From: Aequorivita antarctica
GTDB taxonomy: Bacteria; Bacteroidota; Bacteroidia; Flavobacteriales; Flavobacteriaceae
Direction: 5' to 3'
Length of the DNA: 64,000 nucleotides
NCBI RefSeq assembly: GCF_007997155.1
Contig: NZ_VORT01000010.1
Coordinates: 62,001-126,000, forward strand
Shown here: positions 43,246-51,547 of the stretch, piece by piece
Numbering within the stretch: position 1 is the stretch's first letter
How the letters are laid out: every line of letters begins with the position of its first letter
Notes under the pieces: model-generated
Database searches by the model: none
What the model saw: only the letters and a program-made list of their open reading frames with translations
Told to the model about the DNA's origin: nothing
Program-made: the position numbers and the translations under genes

Positions 43246-44490
43246 ATGAAAATTATTTTATCCTGTTTTATCCTATTGATTTCTAGTAGTCTTTACCCTC
43301 AAGTTGGTATAGGTACTTCAGTGCCTGATTCATCTGCTGCTCTAGATGTATTTTCCAACAGTAAAGGACTTTTAATGCCGCGATTATCCACTGTAGAAAG
43401 AGATGCAATTTTACTTCCAGCTAATGGCTTAATGATTTACAATCATACATTGAATGATGGTCAATTAAATATTGGAACTCCCTTAGCTCCAGTTTGGATA
43501 GGTATCAAATCGCAAGAGGGCCCTATGATTGATTCTGTAACTGAAAGTGCGGTTGCAACTATCGCATCACCAACTAAAATATTGGTGCCAGGGATGACGA
43601 TGTCGCCTGCTTTGGGCACTTACCTTGTTTTATTCAATGCCCAAATGTCTAATGAAACAGTGAGTCCTGCACAAGGTGTTATAGATTTAAACAAGATATA
43701 TAATGATTTAATGGCTATCCCGGCCACTAACACAACCCACGGGCCTGTGTTTGGTAATGGGGAGGTTTTGACGCCGGGTATTTATGACTTGGCTGCGGCA
43801 ACATCGGTTGCGGGAACACTTACTTTGGATGGGGGTAGCGACTCAAATTCCGTATTTATTATCAGAACTGGCGGTGCATTTTCTACGGGAGCTTCCTCAA
43901 CGGTAGTTTTGACCAATGGAGCAAGCTCAAATAATATATTCTGGGTGGCAGAAGGAGCTATATCTATGGGCGCTACCACAACAATGAAAGGAACCTTGCT
44001 AGCACATACTGGGGCGGTTACAATGGGTGCCGATTCAAATCTTGAGGGAAGAATGTTTTCTACTACTGGTGCTATAAGCATGGGGACGGGTACTCTTAAT
44101 GCTCCCTCGGGAGTTTCCTATATTGATTTAGGAGTCCTTTCCACATTCGTAAAATTTAGCACTAATGGCGCAATTTCAAATTCTGGTGTCTCTACGATCA
44201 ATGGTGATGTGGGCAATGCCGAAGGAGCCATTACTGGTTTTGGTGGGATTAACGGGAACGTCTATGGAAGCGGAGGAACATATAACTCGGAGGCCACTTA
44301 CGGTATATATAAAAATGGGGTGGAAGTAGTGAATTCTAGTAGAACAATTAATGTGCATCTCTCAATAGTGTCTCTACAAGCAGTAGTTACTGTAATCGCA
44401 GGGGACGAAATTGATATTCGGTGTAAAGTTGATACTGGCGAAGCAGTGCTTAACCATAGAACCCTATCGCTGATTCGTTCCGGATATTAA
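43246..44490 (+). CDS. Exported DUF3494 ice-binding-like protein with permuted domain order
   Basis: This 414-residue exported protein has a signal peptide (about 1-17, MKIILSCFILLISSSLYPQ), then the flavobacterial surface motif GIGTSVPDSSAALDVFSNSK. The DUF3494 beta-solenoid half follows (about 165-285: LTPGIYDLAAATSVAGTLTL, SVFIIRTGGAF, NNIFWVAEGAISMGA, GRMFSTTGAISMGTG). After it comes a segment that normally opens DUF3494 (LGVLSTFVKFSTNGAISNSG, INGDVGNAEGAITGFGG, about 290-340), then a C1q-like beta tail (VVNSSRTINVHLSIVSLQAVV). So the two halves appear in reversed order, or the second is a partial extra domain. DUF3494 proteins bind ice or act as adhesins. ATG 43246 is the start because the signal peptide begins there. 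No T9SS tail is present. Confidence 0.82.
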   Translation: MKIILSCFILLISSSLYPQVGIGTSVPDSSAALDVFSNSKGLLMPRLSTVERDAILLPANGLMIYNHTLNDGQLNIGTPLAPVWIGIKSQEGPMIDSVTESAVATIASPTKILVPGMTMSPALGTYLVLFNAQMSNETVSPAQGVIDLNKIYNDLMAIPATNTTHGPVFGNGEVLTPGIYDLAAATSVAGTLTLDGGSDSNSVFIIRTGGAFSTGASSTVVLTNGASSNNIFWVAEGAISMGATTTMKGTLLAHTGAVTMGADSNLEGRMFSTTGAISMGTGTLNAPSGVSYIDLGVLSTFVKFSTNGAISNSGVSTINGDVGNAEGAITGFGGINGNVYGSGGTYNSEATYGIYKNGVEVVNSSRTINVHLSIVSLQAVVTVIAGDEIDIRCKVDTGEAVLNHRTLSLIRSGY

Positions 44491-44841
44491 TTGCTTTGAA
44501 ATTATAACTCGTGAATTCCTCGCTTCTCAACAACTAGCTCATGAAAATGCACATTTTTGTAAGTGTAGAAGAAGACAATGGGCGAGAGGCCTTTGCCAGC
44601 AGGTTTTAAAACTAATAGATAACTGCTGGGTTTATAATTACCTAAGTATTAATTCTAGATTGGATGTTATAAGGTACCTTTGCAAAAGTCTTAGTTAACC
44701 GTAGCTATTAAGTATCCTTTCATACGATTTCAGTGAATTGCTGAGGTTTTCTTTTAAATCCTTTTTTCTTATTAAGCACCTAAGACATAGCGGAATCAGT
44801 AAAAAATAGTTCCTCTTTTTAAGCAAAAGCAACCTCAACCC
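44491..44841. other. Intergenic region before the methyltransferase
   Basis: These 351 bases contain a TACCTTTG box at 44675 and a 22-codon frame at 44541-44609 of uncertain meaning. No other structure is supported. Confidence 0.5.
44675..44682 (+). promoter_or_regulatory. -7 box TACCTTTG upstream of the methyltransferase gene
   Basis: TACCTTTG followed by C fits the -7 element but lies about 160 bases from the ATG at 44842, giving a long leader. A TTG at 44660-44662 is closer than usual. Confidence 0.4.
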
Positions 44842-45909
44842 ATGAGTACAGACATACAAATAAACAAGCCAGCACCTATTGCTTCCATTAAAGAAGTAGC
44901 GCTATTTGATAGCACTTCAGATATTGAGTTTACAATTAAAACCCTAGAAGCTGATAAACCTGTGTTGATAACAGAATTTTACAGCGACGGCTTGTTATTG
45001 CTCAAGGAGTTGAAAATGCATCTTAAAAGAAAGCTGTCCAACAAGACTTTTAAGGAGCAACGCGAGTATCGGGCGGAATATCACAAGCTGTCCAATCTTA
45101 TTGTAATAGAAATTGTAGCGCATCGGTTGACAGTAAAAAAAGCCCCTGCAATTGGCTGGTTAGAAAAACTATATCCTGAAACGCCCGATTTCTTTTTGTC
45201 CTTCTCACAAATACAAGGATTAAACAGTGCATGGCAGTGGTACAAAAACGGCATCTCCATTCCTGTATTGCGAAATAAAGTACATCCGTATTACGGCACC
45301 TATTTCCCTACACGTTTTGATCATTTGGAACTTTTTGAGCAATGGTTAAAACGCTATACCGGGCCTAAAAAAACAGCCATAGACGTTGGGGTGGGCAGTG
45401 GCATCCTTGCCTTTCAAATGGTTAAACACGGTTTTCAAAAAGTTTTTGGTACTGATACAAACCCCAATGCAATTGTGGGATTGACCGAGTTTATGGGAGA
45501 CACAAAGTTGTCCAGAAAGATAGAATTGGATCTAGGGCATCTTTTTGGGAATTTTGATAAACAGACCGAACTCATTGTTTTTAATCCGCCCTGGTTACCT
45601 GAATCGCGTAGCTTAGACAACATTGACCAAGCTATTTATTACAACAAAAACCTATTCCCTGATTTTTTTGCAGCCGCAAAGAAACGTCTTTTGCCAGACG
45701 GAAAACTAGTGCTTATCTTTTCTAATTTGGCACAAATAACAAAGGTGACCAAGGAGCACCCAATAGAAAAGGAACTAGCCGAAGGCGGCAGATTCCAGTT
45801 GGAAAAATGTTATAAAAAAACAGTAAAAGCGGCTTCTGATAAAACAAAGCGCGATGCGCATTGGCGGGCTTCGGAAGAAGTAGAACTTTGGGTGCTGACA
45901 AATAACTAG
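44842..45909 (+). CDS. SAM-dependent methyltransferase with NPPW motif
   Basis: This 355-residue protein has an N-terminal region of about 170 residues with no match that I recognise, followed by a class I methyltransferase domain. Motif I is AIDVGVGSGILAFQMVKHG (near residue 178), an acidic loop GTDTNPNAI follows, and the catalytic NPPW is in IVFNPPWLPE. NPP[YFW] is typical of N-methyltransferases acting on glutamine (PrmC/HemK), adenine or guanine amino groups, so a protein-glutamine or nucleic-acid target is possible. It is not prmC by architecture. It lies 137 bases upstream of an ABC exporter on the same strand with a separate promoter between. Confidence 0.82.
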   Translation: MSTDIQINKPAPIASIKEVALFDSTSDIEFTIKTLEADKPVLITEFYSDGLLLLKELKMHLKRKLSNKTFKEQREYRAEYHKLSNLIVIEIVAHRLTVKKAPAIGWLEKLYPETPDFFLSFSQIQGLNSAWQWYKNGISIPVLRNKVHPYYGTYFPTRFDHLELFEQWLKRYTGPKKTAIDVGVGSGILAFQMVKHGFQKVFGTDTNPNAIVGLTEFMGDTKLSRKIELDLGHLFGNFDKQTELIVFNPPWLPESRSLDNIDQAIYYNKNLFPDFFAAAKKRLLPDGKLVLIFSNLAQITKVTKEHPIEKELAEGGRFQLEKCYKKTVKAASDKTKRDAHWRASEEVELWVLTNN

Positions 45910-46013
45910 CTTTTTTATTTGACATAAGCAGTTCGAAATACAAGGGCTGGACGGCCTTGTCCGCAGATACATACTTTTAGTTAAGTGTATCCAATTAACC
46001 CTGCTTTAATGCC

Positions 46014-46021
46014 TATTTTTG
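46014..46021 (+). promoter_or_regulatory. -7 box TATTTTTG of the ABC exporter gene
   Basis: TATTTTTG followed by C lies 25 bases before the ATG at 46047. No TTG is seen at -33. Confidence 0.5.
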
Positions 46022-46046
46022 CAGCTTCTATTATTTATAAGAAAAT

Positions 46047-47819
46047 ATGCGGCATTTAAAAGAAACAACAAAGAACAAGGACAAATCGAAGCCAAAAGTT
46101 ACTATGGTACAGGCTTTCAAAACGATAATTTGGCCGAGGCGAAATTTAGTTTTTATAGGTTTAATCTTAATCGTAATTAAAAGTTTGTCCGGTTTGGTTT
46201 TACCGTGGCAGAGTAAAGTATTACTCGATGATGTTGTTCCCAATAAAGATTACTCCCAACTCTATACCTTAATAGCCATAGTAATTACTGCCATAACAGT
46301 TCAGGCTTTAACCTCATTTTTACTTACCAGGATACTAAGTGTACAAGCGCAATATTTAATTAGTGAATTGCGGTCTCAAGTACAGAAAAAAGTACTTTCA
46401 TTACCTATCAGTTTTTTCGATAACACCAAATCTGGGGCGCTGGTTTCAAGGATTATGACCGATGTGGAAGGCGTTAGAAACCTAATAGGCACAGGCTTAG
46501 TGCAGTTGGTAGGCGGTTCGTTTACGGCTGTAGTATCCTTAATTATTTTGATAAAACTAAATGCCTGGATGACGCTTTTTGTGTTTGTTCCCTTGTCCAT
46601 ATTCGGCTTGATAGCATTGAAGGCCTTTAAATATATTCGTCCCATTTTTAGAACACGTGGTAATATTAATGCCGAAGTTACCGGAAGGCTAACCGAAACC
46701 CTTGCGGGAGTTCGGGTTATTAAGGCATTTAATGCAGAAGAACAAGAAAACATTGTTTTTGAAAAAGGCGTTGATAAACTATATCAGAATGTAAAGAAGA
46801 GCTTAACGGCAACTGCTTTTATGACGAGCTCTGCAACGTTCTTAATTGGAGTAGCCACCACCGGAATTATGGGAATGGGTGGTTATTATATGATAATTGG
46901 TGAAATGACCACTGGGGACTTTTTATTCTTCACCCTAATCCTTGGGTTTATGATTGCGCCCATTGTTCAAATGAGCAATATAGGAAGTCAGTTAACAGAG
47001 GCATTGGCAGGTTTGGATAGAACGGAAGAACTCATGAACATGACTGCCGAAGAGGATAACCAAAACAGGAATATTCAATTGAATACCATAAAAGGCGACA
47101 TTGAATTTAAGGATGTTTCCTTTTCTTATGAAGAAGGCAAACAGATTTTGCACAACATTAGTTTTAAAGCGCCGGCGGGTTCTGTTACTGCTTTAGTGGG
47201 AAGTTCAGGTTCTGGGAAATCGACTATTGCTGGTCTTTCGGCTACATTTTTAACCCCACAATTAGGGAAAGTTACCATTGATAATCAAGATTTATCGCAA
47301 GTTAAATTAAGCAGCTACCGTAAATATTTAGGGGTGGTTTTGCAGGATGAATTTTTATTTGAGGGCACTATTCGCGAAAACATCATGTTCCCAAGACCCA
47401 ATGCCACGGAAGCAGAAGTACAATCTGCAGTAAAGGCAGCTTATGTAAACGAATTTACCGACAGGTTTGAAGCAGGTTTAGATACTTTAATTGGCGAAAG
47501 AGGGGTAAAGCTTTCTGGCGGACAAAGGCAACGTTTGGCAATTGCCCGTGCTATTTTAGCAAATCCAAAAATTATTATTTTAGACGAAGCCACTTCTAGT
47601 CTAGATACCCAAAGTGAGGCCTTAATCCAGAAGAGTTTGGCTGAATTAATTAAAGACAGAACCACGATTGTTATTGCACACCGTTTAAGCACTATTAGAA
47701 AGGCAGATCAAATTTTGGTCATAGAAGCCGGCCATATAGTAGAACGTGGCACCCATGACCAATTGATCGCTGCAGAGGGTAGGTATTTTGAGTTGTATAC
47801 TTATCAGGCGAAGATTTAG
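46047..47819 (+). CDS. ABC transporter, fused permease and ATPase (exporter type)
   Basis: This 590-residue half-transporter has an ABC type 1 membrane domain (about residues 28-320, six predicted helices) followed by the nucleotide-binding domain (about 345-585). The Walker A is GSSGSGKST, the signature LSGGQRQRLAIARA, the Walker B IIILDEATSSLD, and the switch His is in VIAHRLST. It would work as a homodimer exporting lipids or small molecules, as MsbA or LmrA do. No substrate-linked gene is adjacent apart from the methyltransferase. An N-terminal Lys-rich segment precedes the first helix. Confidence 0.93.
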   Translation: MRHLKETTKNKDKSKPKVTMVQAFKTIIWPRRNLVFIGLILIVIKSLSGLVLPWQSKVLLDDVVPNKDYSQLYTLIAIVITAITVQALTSFLLTRILSVQAQYLISELRSQVQKKVLSLPISFFDNTKSGALVSRIMTDVEGVRNLIGTGLVQLVGGSFTAVVSLIILIKLNAWMTLFVFVPLSIFGLIALKAFKYIRPIFRTRGNINAEVTGRLTETLAGVRVIKAFNAEEQENIVFEKGVDKLYQNVKKSLTATAFMTSSATFLIGVATTGIMGMGGYYMIIGEMTTGDFLFFTLILGFMIAPIVQMSNIGSQLTEALAGLDRTEELMNMTAEEDNQNRNIQLNTIKGDIEFKDVSFSYEEGKQILHNISFKAPAGSVTALVGSSGSGKSTIAGLSATFLTPQLGKVTIDNQDLSQVKLSSYRKYLGVVLQDEFLFEGTIRENIMFPRPNATEAEVQSAVKAAYVNEFTDRFEAGLDTLIGERGVKLSGGQRQRLAIARAILANPKIIILDEATSSLDTQSEALIQKSLAELIKDRTTIVIAHRLSTIRKADQILVIEAGHIVERGTHDQLIAAEGRYFELYTYQAKI

Positions 47820-47820
47820 G

Positions 47821-47875
47821 TTGGTGGCTTTAAGCTTTAAGCTGTAGGCTTTATTCTGGTTTGTGAGCTTGTGAA
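47821..47875. repeat. Low-complexity spacer of GGCTTTAAGCTTTAAGC and GTGAGCTTGTGAA type
   Basis: The spacer after the ABC gene consists of imperfect repeats of GCTTTAAGCT and TGTGA motifs. The same kinds of repeat recur at 49641-49760, 51301-51402 and 52830-52912. Confidence 0.75.
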
Positions 47876-48029
47876 CGTCATTACGAGGGAGGCACGACCG
47901 CCTGTGCTGAGCGGCGTCGAAGTGACGTAATCTGCCGTGGTTTAGTTTCAATGATGATACAAGATAAGCTCAAAAGATTAACTACGTTGAATCTTCGATT
48001 TGCCACGGCCTATCGGCCTCGCAATGACG
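47876..48029. repeat. Interspersed palindromic element with CGTCATTACGAGG / CCTCGCAATGACG ends
   Basis: The outer 13-base arms match at 12 of 13 positions, and inner arms GCCGTGG (47934-47940) and CCACGGC (48003-48009) also pair, giving an approximately 154-base imperfect palindrome between the convergent ABC and HutD genes. Elements with CGTCATTGCGAGG ends are common in flavobacterial intergenic DNA as far as I recall. Confidence 0.75.
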
Positions 48030-48041
48030 GTATAGAAAAAA

Positions 48042-48620
48042 TTAATCTAGTTCCAAAACCACAAGCCCAAAACCATTATTACTACTGATAGCAATCGAAG
48101 TAACGCTGCCGTCTTCAATGATCATTAAATTTCCGGTTTCCAGTATATAATCTACATCCAAAAGCTGCAATTGGATCGTACCGGAAGTTGCGTATAAGAA
48201 TACATTCTTGCACTCCTCCTTAGGTTGGAGGGTAAAACTGCTACCTGCCCCCATAGCTATATGATATAAATCACTTTGCTGTTGGCCTGTGCACATAACA
48301 TTAAAATCAGTGCAAGTGCCTATAGCGGTGGTTTTCCAATCGCCACTAAATTCTTCTACCTCAAAAGGTTTTAGTTGCTTGCTGTAGTGCCCCTCGTGGG
48401 TAATGGTGATTGCTCCCTCCAAAATCATAAGCTTCCGATGTACACCCGGCAAGGCCGTAAACGTAGATTCTGCAACTGCTACTTTCGCTGTACTTATTCT
48501 TACCTCAAAATTTCGCGCTGCATAGGTAGCGTTGGCAGGGAATATATAAAGTTGCGTAGTGCTGCCGCCAGACCATTGACTGGTGCTAAAATGCTGCTGG
48601 GAACGGATTGCTATTTTCAA
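48042..48620 (-). CDS. HutD/Ves family cupin-like protein
   Basis: This 192-residue protein has the HutD-family marks: an early W-x-GG-T-T-Q motif (SQWSGGSTTQLYIFP at residues 15-29), NFEVRISTAKVA, and LPGVHRKLMILEGAITITHE typical of a bicupin. In other bacteria HutD is linked to histidine use and Ves to cold or stress, with no proven biochemistry. The start is TTG at 48620, because no ATG lies between it and the family motif and a TATCTTTG box lies 25 bases upstream. It stands alone. Confidence 0.85.
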   Translation of the reverse strand: MKIAIRSQQHFSTSQWSGGSTTQLYIFPANATYAARNFEVRISTAKVAVAESTFTALPGVHRKLMILEGAITITHEGHYSKQLKPFEVEEFSGDWKTTAIGTCTDFNVMCTGQQQSDLYHIAMGAGSSFTLQPKEECKNVFLYATSGTIQLQLLDVDYILETGNLMIIEDGSVTSIAISSNNGFGLVVLELD

Positions 48621-48644
48621 AAGGTGAAAGCTTGTTTAGTGGGG

Positions 48645-48652
48645 CAAAGATA
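48645..48652 (-). promoter_or_regulatory. -7 box TATCTTTG of the hutD-like gene
   Basis: On the minus strand TATCTTTG followed by C lies 25 bases upstream of the TTG start codon and supports that start. Confidence 0.5.
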
Positions 48653-48660
48653 TGGGAAAT

Positions 48661-48712
48661 GTTAGTAGTGAGTAGTTAGTAATGAGTAATTAGTAATGAA
48701 TAATTATTAAAA
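48661..48712. repeat. TAGTAATGAGTAATTAG-type low-complexity repeat
   Basis: Imperfect repeats of the AGTAATGAGTAATT kind fill part of the divergent spacer between hutD and the sigma-like gene. Related runs occur at 49641-49700 and 51301-51330. Confidence 0.75.
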
Positions 48713-48870
48713 TAGAGCATGTTGTATGCTCTCTGATGGTGTGTTAAGCCAATATTTTATTTAGAGTTTTTAGCATTTATTCAGGGCGGGTTATTGTTTG
48801 CTGATATATATCATTTTATCCCTTGCGATATCATACTATCTTTAGTATTCACAATTTAAGCATACAGATT

Positions 48871-49641
48871 ATGAAACCCAATGCTTCCTATTACCAAAGT
48901 AAAAAAGAGTTCCGTTTATTAGTAACCACTTCATTTCCTACTCTTATTCAACTAAAAAAAGAAGGCAAGCAAGCTTCTTTTAATGAATTGGTATTAAAAA
49001 TAATGCCCCAGATAAGACAGTATGTAAATGAAAGATTGAATAGAGCCATAAAAAAAGGAAACTTTTCCAAAGGGAAGTATAAAGCAGATGATTTTATCGA
49101 TCAATTATTTATTGAAATCTACGATAATATTGAAGCGGTTGAACATGAAAAATATTTCTATCTATGGTTGTTTAAAAAAACCAATGAACTCTTGGAAGAT
49201 GCTGTAGTAGAGGAGGAGTATGATGACTTATTCTTTAAAAATATTGATGCGTATTCCAAACCTGAGTGGGATGCAATGCAGGAAAAATACAGTACGGACG
49301 GCGGTGGAGATTTACTGATGATTGAGGAACTGGACGATATGTCGTATAACCACAATGATTATACCTTGAACCATGTATTTATAGAGGATAAGGAGAAGGG
49401 TTTGATTAAAAAAATAGATAAAGATATAAGTGAGGAAGCAATTCAAAATCACATAAACCTGGTGTTACATAATTTACCCTTGGCATCGCGAAATGTTTTT
49501 GAATTGTATACAAATCAGCAGCTGGAGTTAGAAGAAATTGCACATATACGAAATACGACCGTTAGTGAAGTTGAGCAACTTTTAAAAGATGCCAGAAAAG
49601 CGTTACAGCTAAGTTTTTTCAATAGATACCCTCGGGATTGA
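48871..49641 (+). CDS. Sigma-70-like protein with acidic insert
   Basis: This 256-residue protein is like an ECF sigma factor but atypical. An N-terminal region (about 20-110) contains PQIRQYVNERLNRAI and ADDFIDQLFIEIYDNI, resembling sigma region 2. An acidic stretch of about 80 residues follows (EEEYDDLFFKN, MIEELDDMSYNHNDY). A region-4-like C-terminus carries LPLASRNVFELYTNQQLELEEIAHIRNTTVSEVEQLLKDARKALQ, spread over the last 60 residues. ATG 48871 (MKPNASYYQ) is chosen because upstream codons show no conserved pattern. No anti-sigma gene lies nearby. I cannot tell whether it still binds core RNA polymerase. Confidence 0.75.
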   Translation: MKPNASYYQSKKEFRLLVTTSFPTLIQLKKEGKQASFNELVLKIMPQIRQYVNERLNRAIKKGNFSKGKYKADDFIDQLFIEIYDNIEAVEHEKYFYLWLFKKTNELLEDAVVEEEYDDLFFKNIDAYSKPEWDAMQEKYSTDGGGDLLMIEELDDMSYNHNDYTLNHVFIEDKEKGLIKKIDKDISEEAIQNHINLVLHNLPLASRNVFELYTNQQLELEEIAHIRNTTVSEVEQLLKDARKALQLSFFNRYPRD

Positions 49642-49760
49642 GTTAGTTGTTAGTATTGAGTATTGAGTATTGAGTAATTAGTAGTGAGTAATTACCAATA
49701 CTAAGGATACTTTAGGCTGTAGGCTGGGTGAATCTGTGAATGTGTGAATCTGTGAGTACC
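49641..49760. repeat. Low-complexity spacer with GAGTATTGAGTA and GTGAATCTGTGAAT repeats
   Basis: A run of TTGAGTATTGAGTATTGAGT, a GGCTGTAGGCTG segment and GTGAATCTGTGAATGTGTGA lie one after another between convergent genes. The same three repeat types recur in nearby spacers. Confidence 0.75.
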
Positions 49761-49795
49761 CAGCAGGGGTCTGCACCAACGGGGGCTGGTTTTCC

Positions 49796-50590
49796 TCAGT
49801 TTAATTTTCCAAGTTCAATGTCAATTTCTTTATGGATCTGTTCCAATTGCGGCGCATATTTTTCCGTATTTTCTTCAATTGCTTTTCGGAATAACTCAAA
49901 AGCTTGAATTCGAAGCTTGGAATATCTTAGTAAAATTTGGTTTTGTTCATTTAGCTCAGAGGGTAAATCCTTAAAGGAATTTGTTTTGTTTATTATCTCA
50001 ACATTTTCTTTCCATTTTGGAATTGTTTTTTCATCCAACTCTTGAAGTAGAGAACTTCTCGTTTCTGTATTTAGATGGTCAAAAAAAACTAAAGTCTCGT
50101 TTTCATTTTTTGAAAACTGCTCAATTTCAGCGTCATATTTGTCATACAGCTCGTTATCTGTTGAGAGGTAAACGTACCCAAAAATTCCAATCCCAATTAT
50201 TAGCAACGAAACAATTCCAACTCCTGCAGCCCTCCAACCAGAGAAAAAAGAATTGTTATTTTCTTTATGGGCTTTTAGAATATCACCTTGTTTCCATTCT
50301 ACAAATCCCCAAATAAATGCGGTATAGATTAAAGGAATTATTTGTCTCGGAATTTTGTCAATCAGTGTTGTTGAAAGCATAAATAAACCGCCAAATAGAA
50401 GTATCGTTGTAACAATCCCGATAATTAAAGCTGTACGACCTTCATCAGGTTTGTTTAAAGCCTTATAATTTTCGCCAATTAAATAACCTGCGGCTAATGG
50501 ACCACCTAAAAATGTGGCTCCACTTATTGCTACTGAAGAATAAAGCTTACTATTTTTAGTATTATTTTCTTGTAAATTTATATCGGTCAT
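49796..50590 (-). CDS. Membrane protein of unknown function with C-terminal helical domain
   Basis: This 264-residue protein has a short polar N-terminus, a glycine-rich hydrophobic hairpin (SGATFLGGPLAAGYLIGEN, about 24-42), and three further transmembrane segments (about 53-72, 82-97 and 117-141). An extracytoplasmic or cytoplasmic helical domain of about 120 residues follows, rich in Glu, Lys and Asn (DHLNTETRSSLLQELDEK). I recognise no family. It lies on the same strand as, and 27 bases downstream of, the DUF1772-like gene, so the two are probably co-transcribed. Confidence 0.75.
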   Translation of the reverse strand: MTDINLQENNTKNSKLYSSVAISGATFLGGPLAAGYLIGENYKALNKPDEGRTALIIGIVTTILLFGGLFMLSTTLIDKIPRQIIPLIYTAFIWGFVEWKQGDILKAHKENNNSFFSGWRAAGVGIVSLLIIGIGIFGYVYLSTDNELYDKYDAEIEQFSKNENETLVFFDHLNTETRSSLLQELDEKTIPKWKENVEIINKTNSFKDLPSELNEQNQILLRYSKLRIQAFELFRKAIEENTEKYAPQLEQIHKEIDIELGKLN

Positions 50591-50617
50591 ATTTTTTTAG
50601 AGTGTTGGCAGTGGTTT

Positions 50618-51073
50618 TTAATCTCTTTTCATGCTTGTCCATACAATGAGGCAAAGACCAATAAAGGCGCTCAAGGTTCTTATTTCATGATAAAACCACC
50701 ACTTGTTTCTTAATTCCATCCAATTATTTGGAGGGCTATTCATATCCCAGGTCATTACAATACTATTAATCGGTTGATTTCCAAATTTGGTTATGAGGCC
50801 GCTTAAAATCAAAAATGCACTGGCAACTAGCAGGACTAAAAAAGCCATTTTTTCTTTTCTCCGTAGAAAAGCCGAAGCTAATGTCAATAAAATTGTAATC
50901 AGTCCCAATAATGGCATTAGAGTATTTAAGGCAATAATTACATTCTGTTGCTGTTCAATGAAGGTTGCGGCAGATAATGCATTTGGATTGTATCCAATCC
51001 ATATTCCAAAGACTGTTCCAGCTACCAAAGCTGCCATAATTATGTTGCTAAATCGAATAATTTGTATTGTCAT
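50618..51073 (-). CDS. DUF1772 (anthrone oxygenase-like) membrane protein
   Basis: This 151-residue protein has four predicted transmembrane helices (about 9-28, 45-66, 75-95 and 130-147). The DUF1772 pattern is visible: NALSAATFIEQQQNVI early, then FGNQPINSIVMTWD, PPNNWMELRNKWWFYHEIRTLSAFIG. The family includes fungal anthrone oxygenases, but bacterial members have no known substrate. It is followed after 27 bases by a membrane protein of unknown function on the same strand. Confidence 0.85.
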   Translation of the reverse strand: MTIQIIRFSNIIMAALVAGTVFGIWIGYNPNALSAATFIEQQQNVIIALNTLMPLLGLITILLTLASAFLRRKEKMAFLVLLVASAFLILSGLITKFGNQPINSIVMTWDMNSPPNNWMELRNKWWFYHEIRTLSAFIGLCLIVWTSMKRD

Positions 51074-51547
51074 ATTTTCTGATTCAACTATTTAGATTTG
51101 TTGCGTTAAGTTATTTAATTCGGGTCTGGATGTCCAAATTACTGCCAAAATGGGAATAAATGCAATATTGCATTTATTCATCCTTATACGGTTATATTGT
51201 TTATCTTCAAATGCATCAATAATTCAACATCACCATTTACGGAAAGCCTTAACGGTGAGTATTTTATGTGAGGAGAATATCAAATATAGGAATTTGCTAT
51301 TAACAATGAACAATTAGTAATGAGAAAAAGCTGTAGGCTTTAGGCTTTAGGCTGGGTGATGAGTTCTTGTTAAATTGTGTAATTGTTGAATTGTTGAGTT
51401 TATGAAAAAATACGTTTAATATGTAGCGTGTTGCAAGTGCTTTATAAGCCTGGCAAGCTTCACAACATACAGTTATTACTGTTTTACAAAGTTTTGAAAT
51501 ACTTTTACTCAACTAATTTTTTATCTTTATTCCCATTAAAAAAGATT
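51074..51547. other. Divergent intergenic region with low-complexity repeats
   Basis: These 474 bases separate DUF1772 from the leucine-rich-repeat gene. Positions 51301-51402 hold the AATTAGTAATGAG, GCTGTAGGCTTTAGGCTTTA and TTGTTGAATTGTTGAG repeat types. TATCTTTA (51521-51528), one base off the -7 consensus, lies before the ATG at 51548. No gene is supported. Confidence 0.6.

Noticed and set aside
44541-44609. 22-codon plus-strand frame with a basic-acidic peptide
   Set aside because: Too short, with no family match and no conserved motif; a chance frame cannot be excluded.
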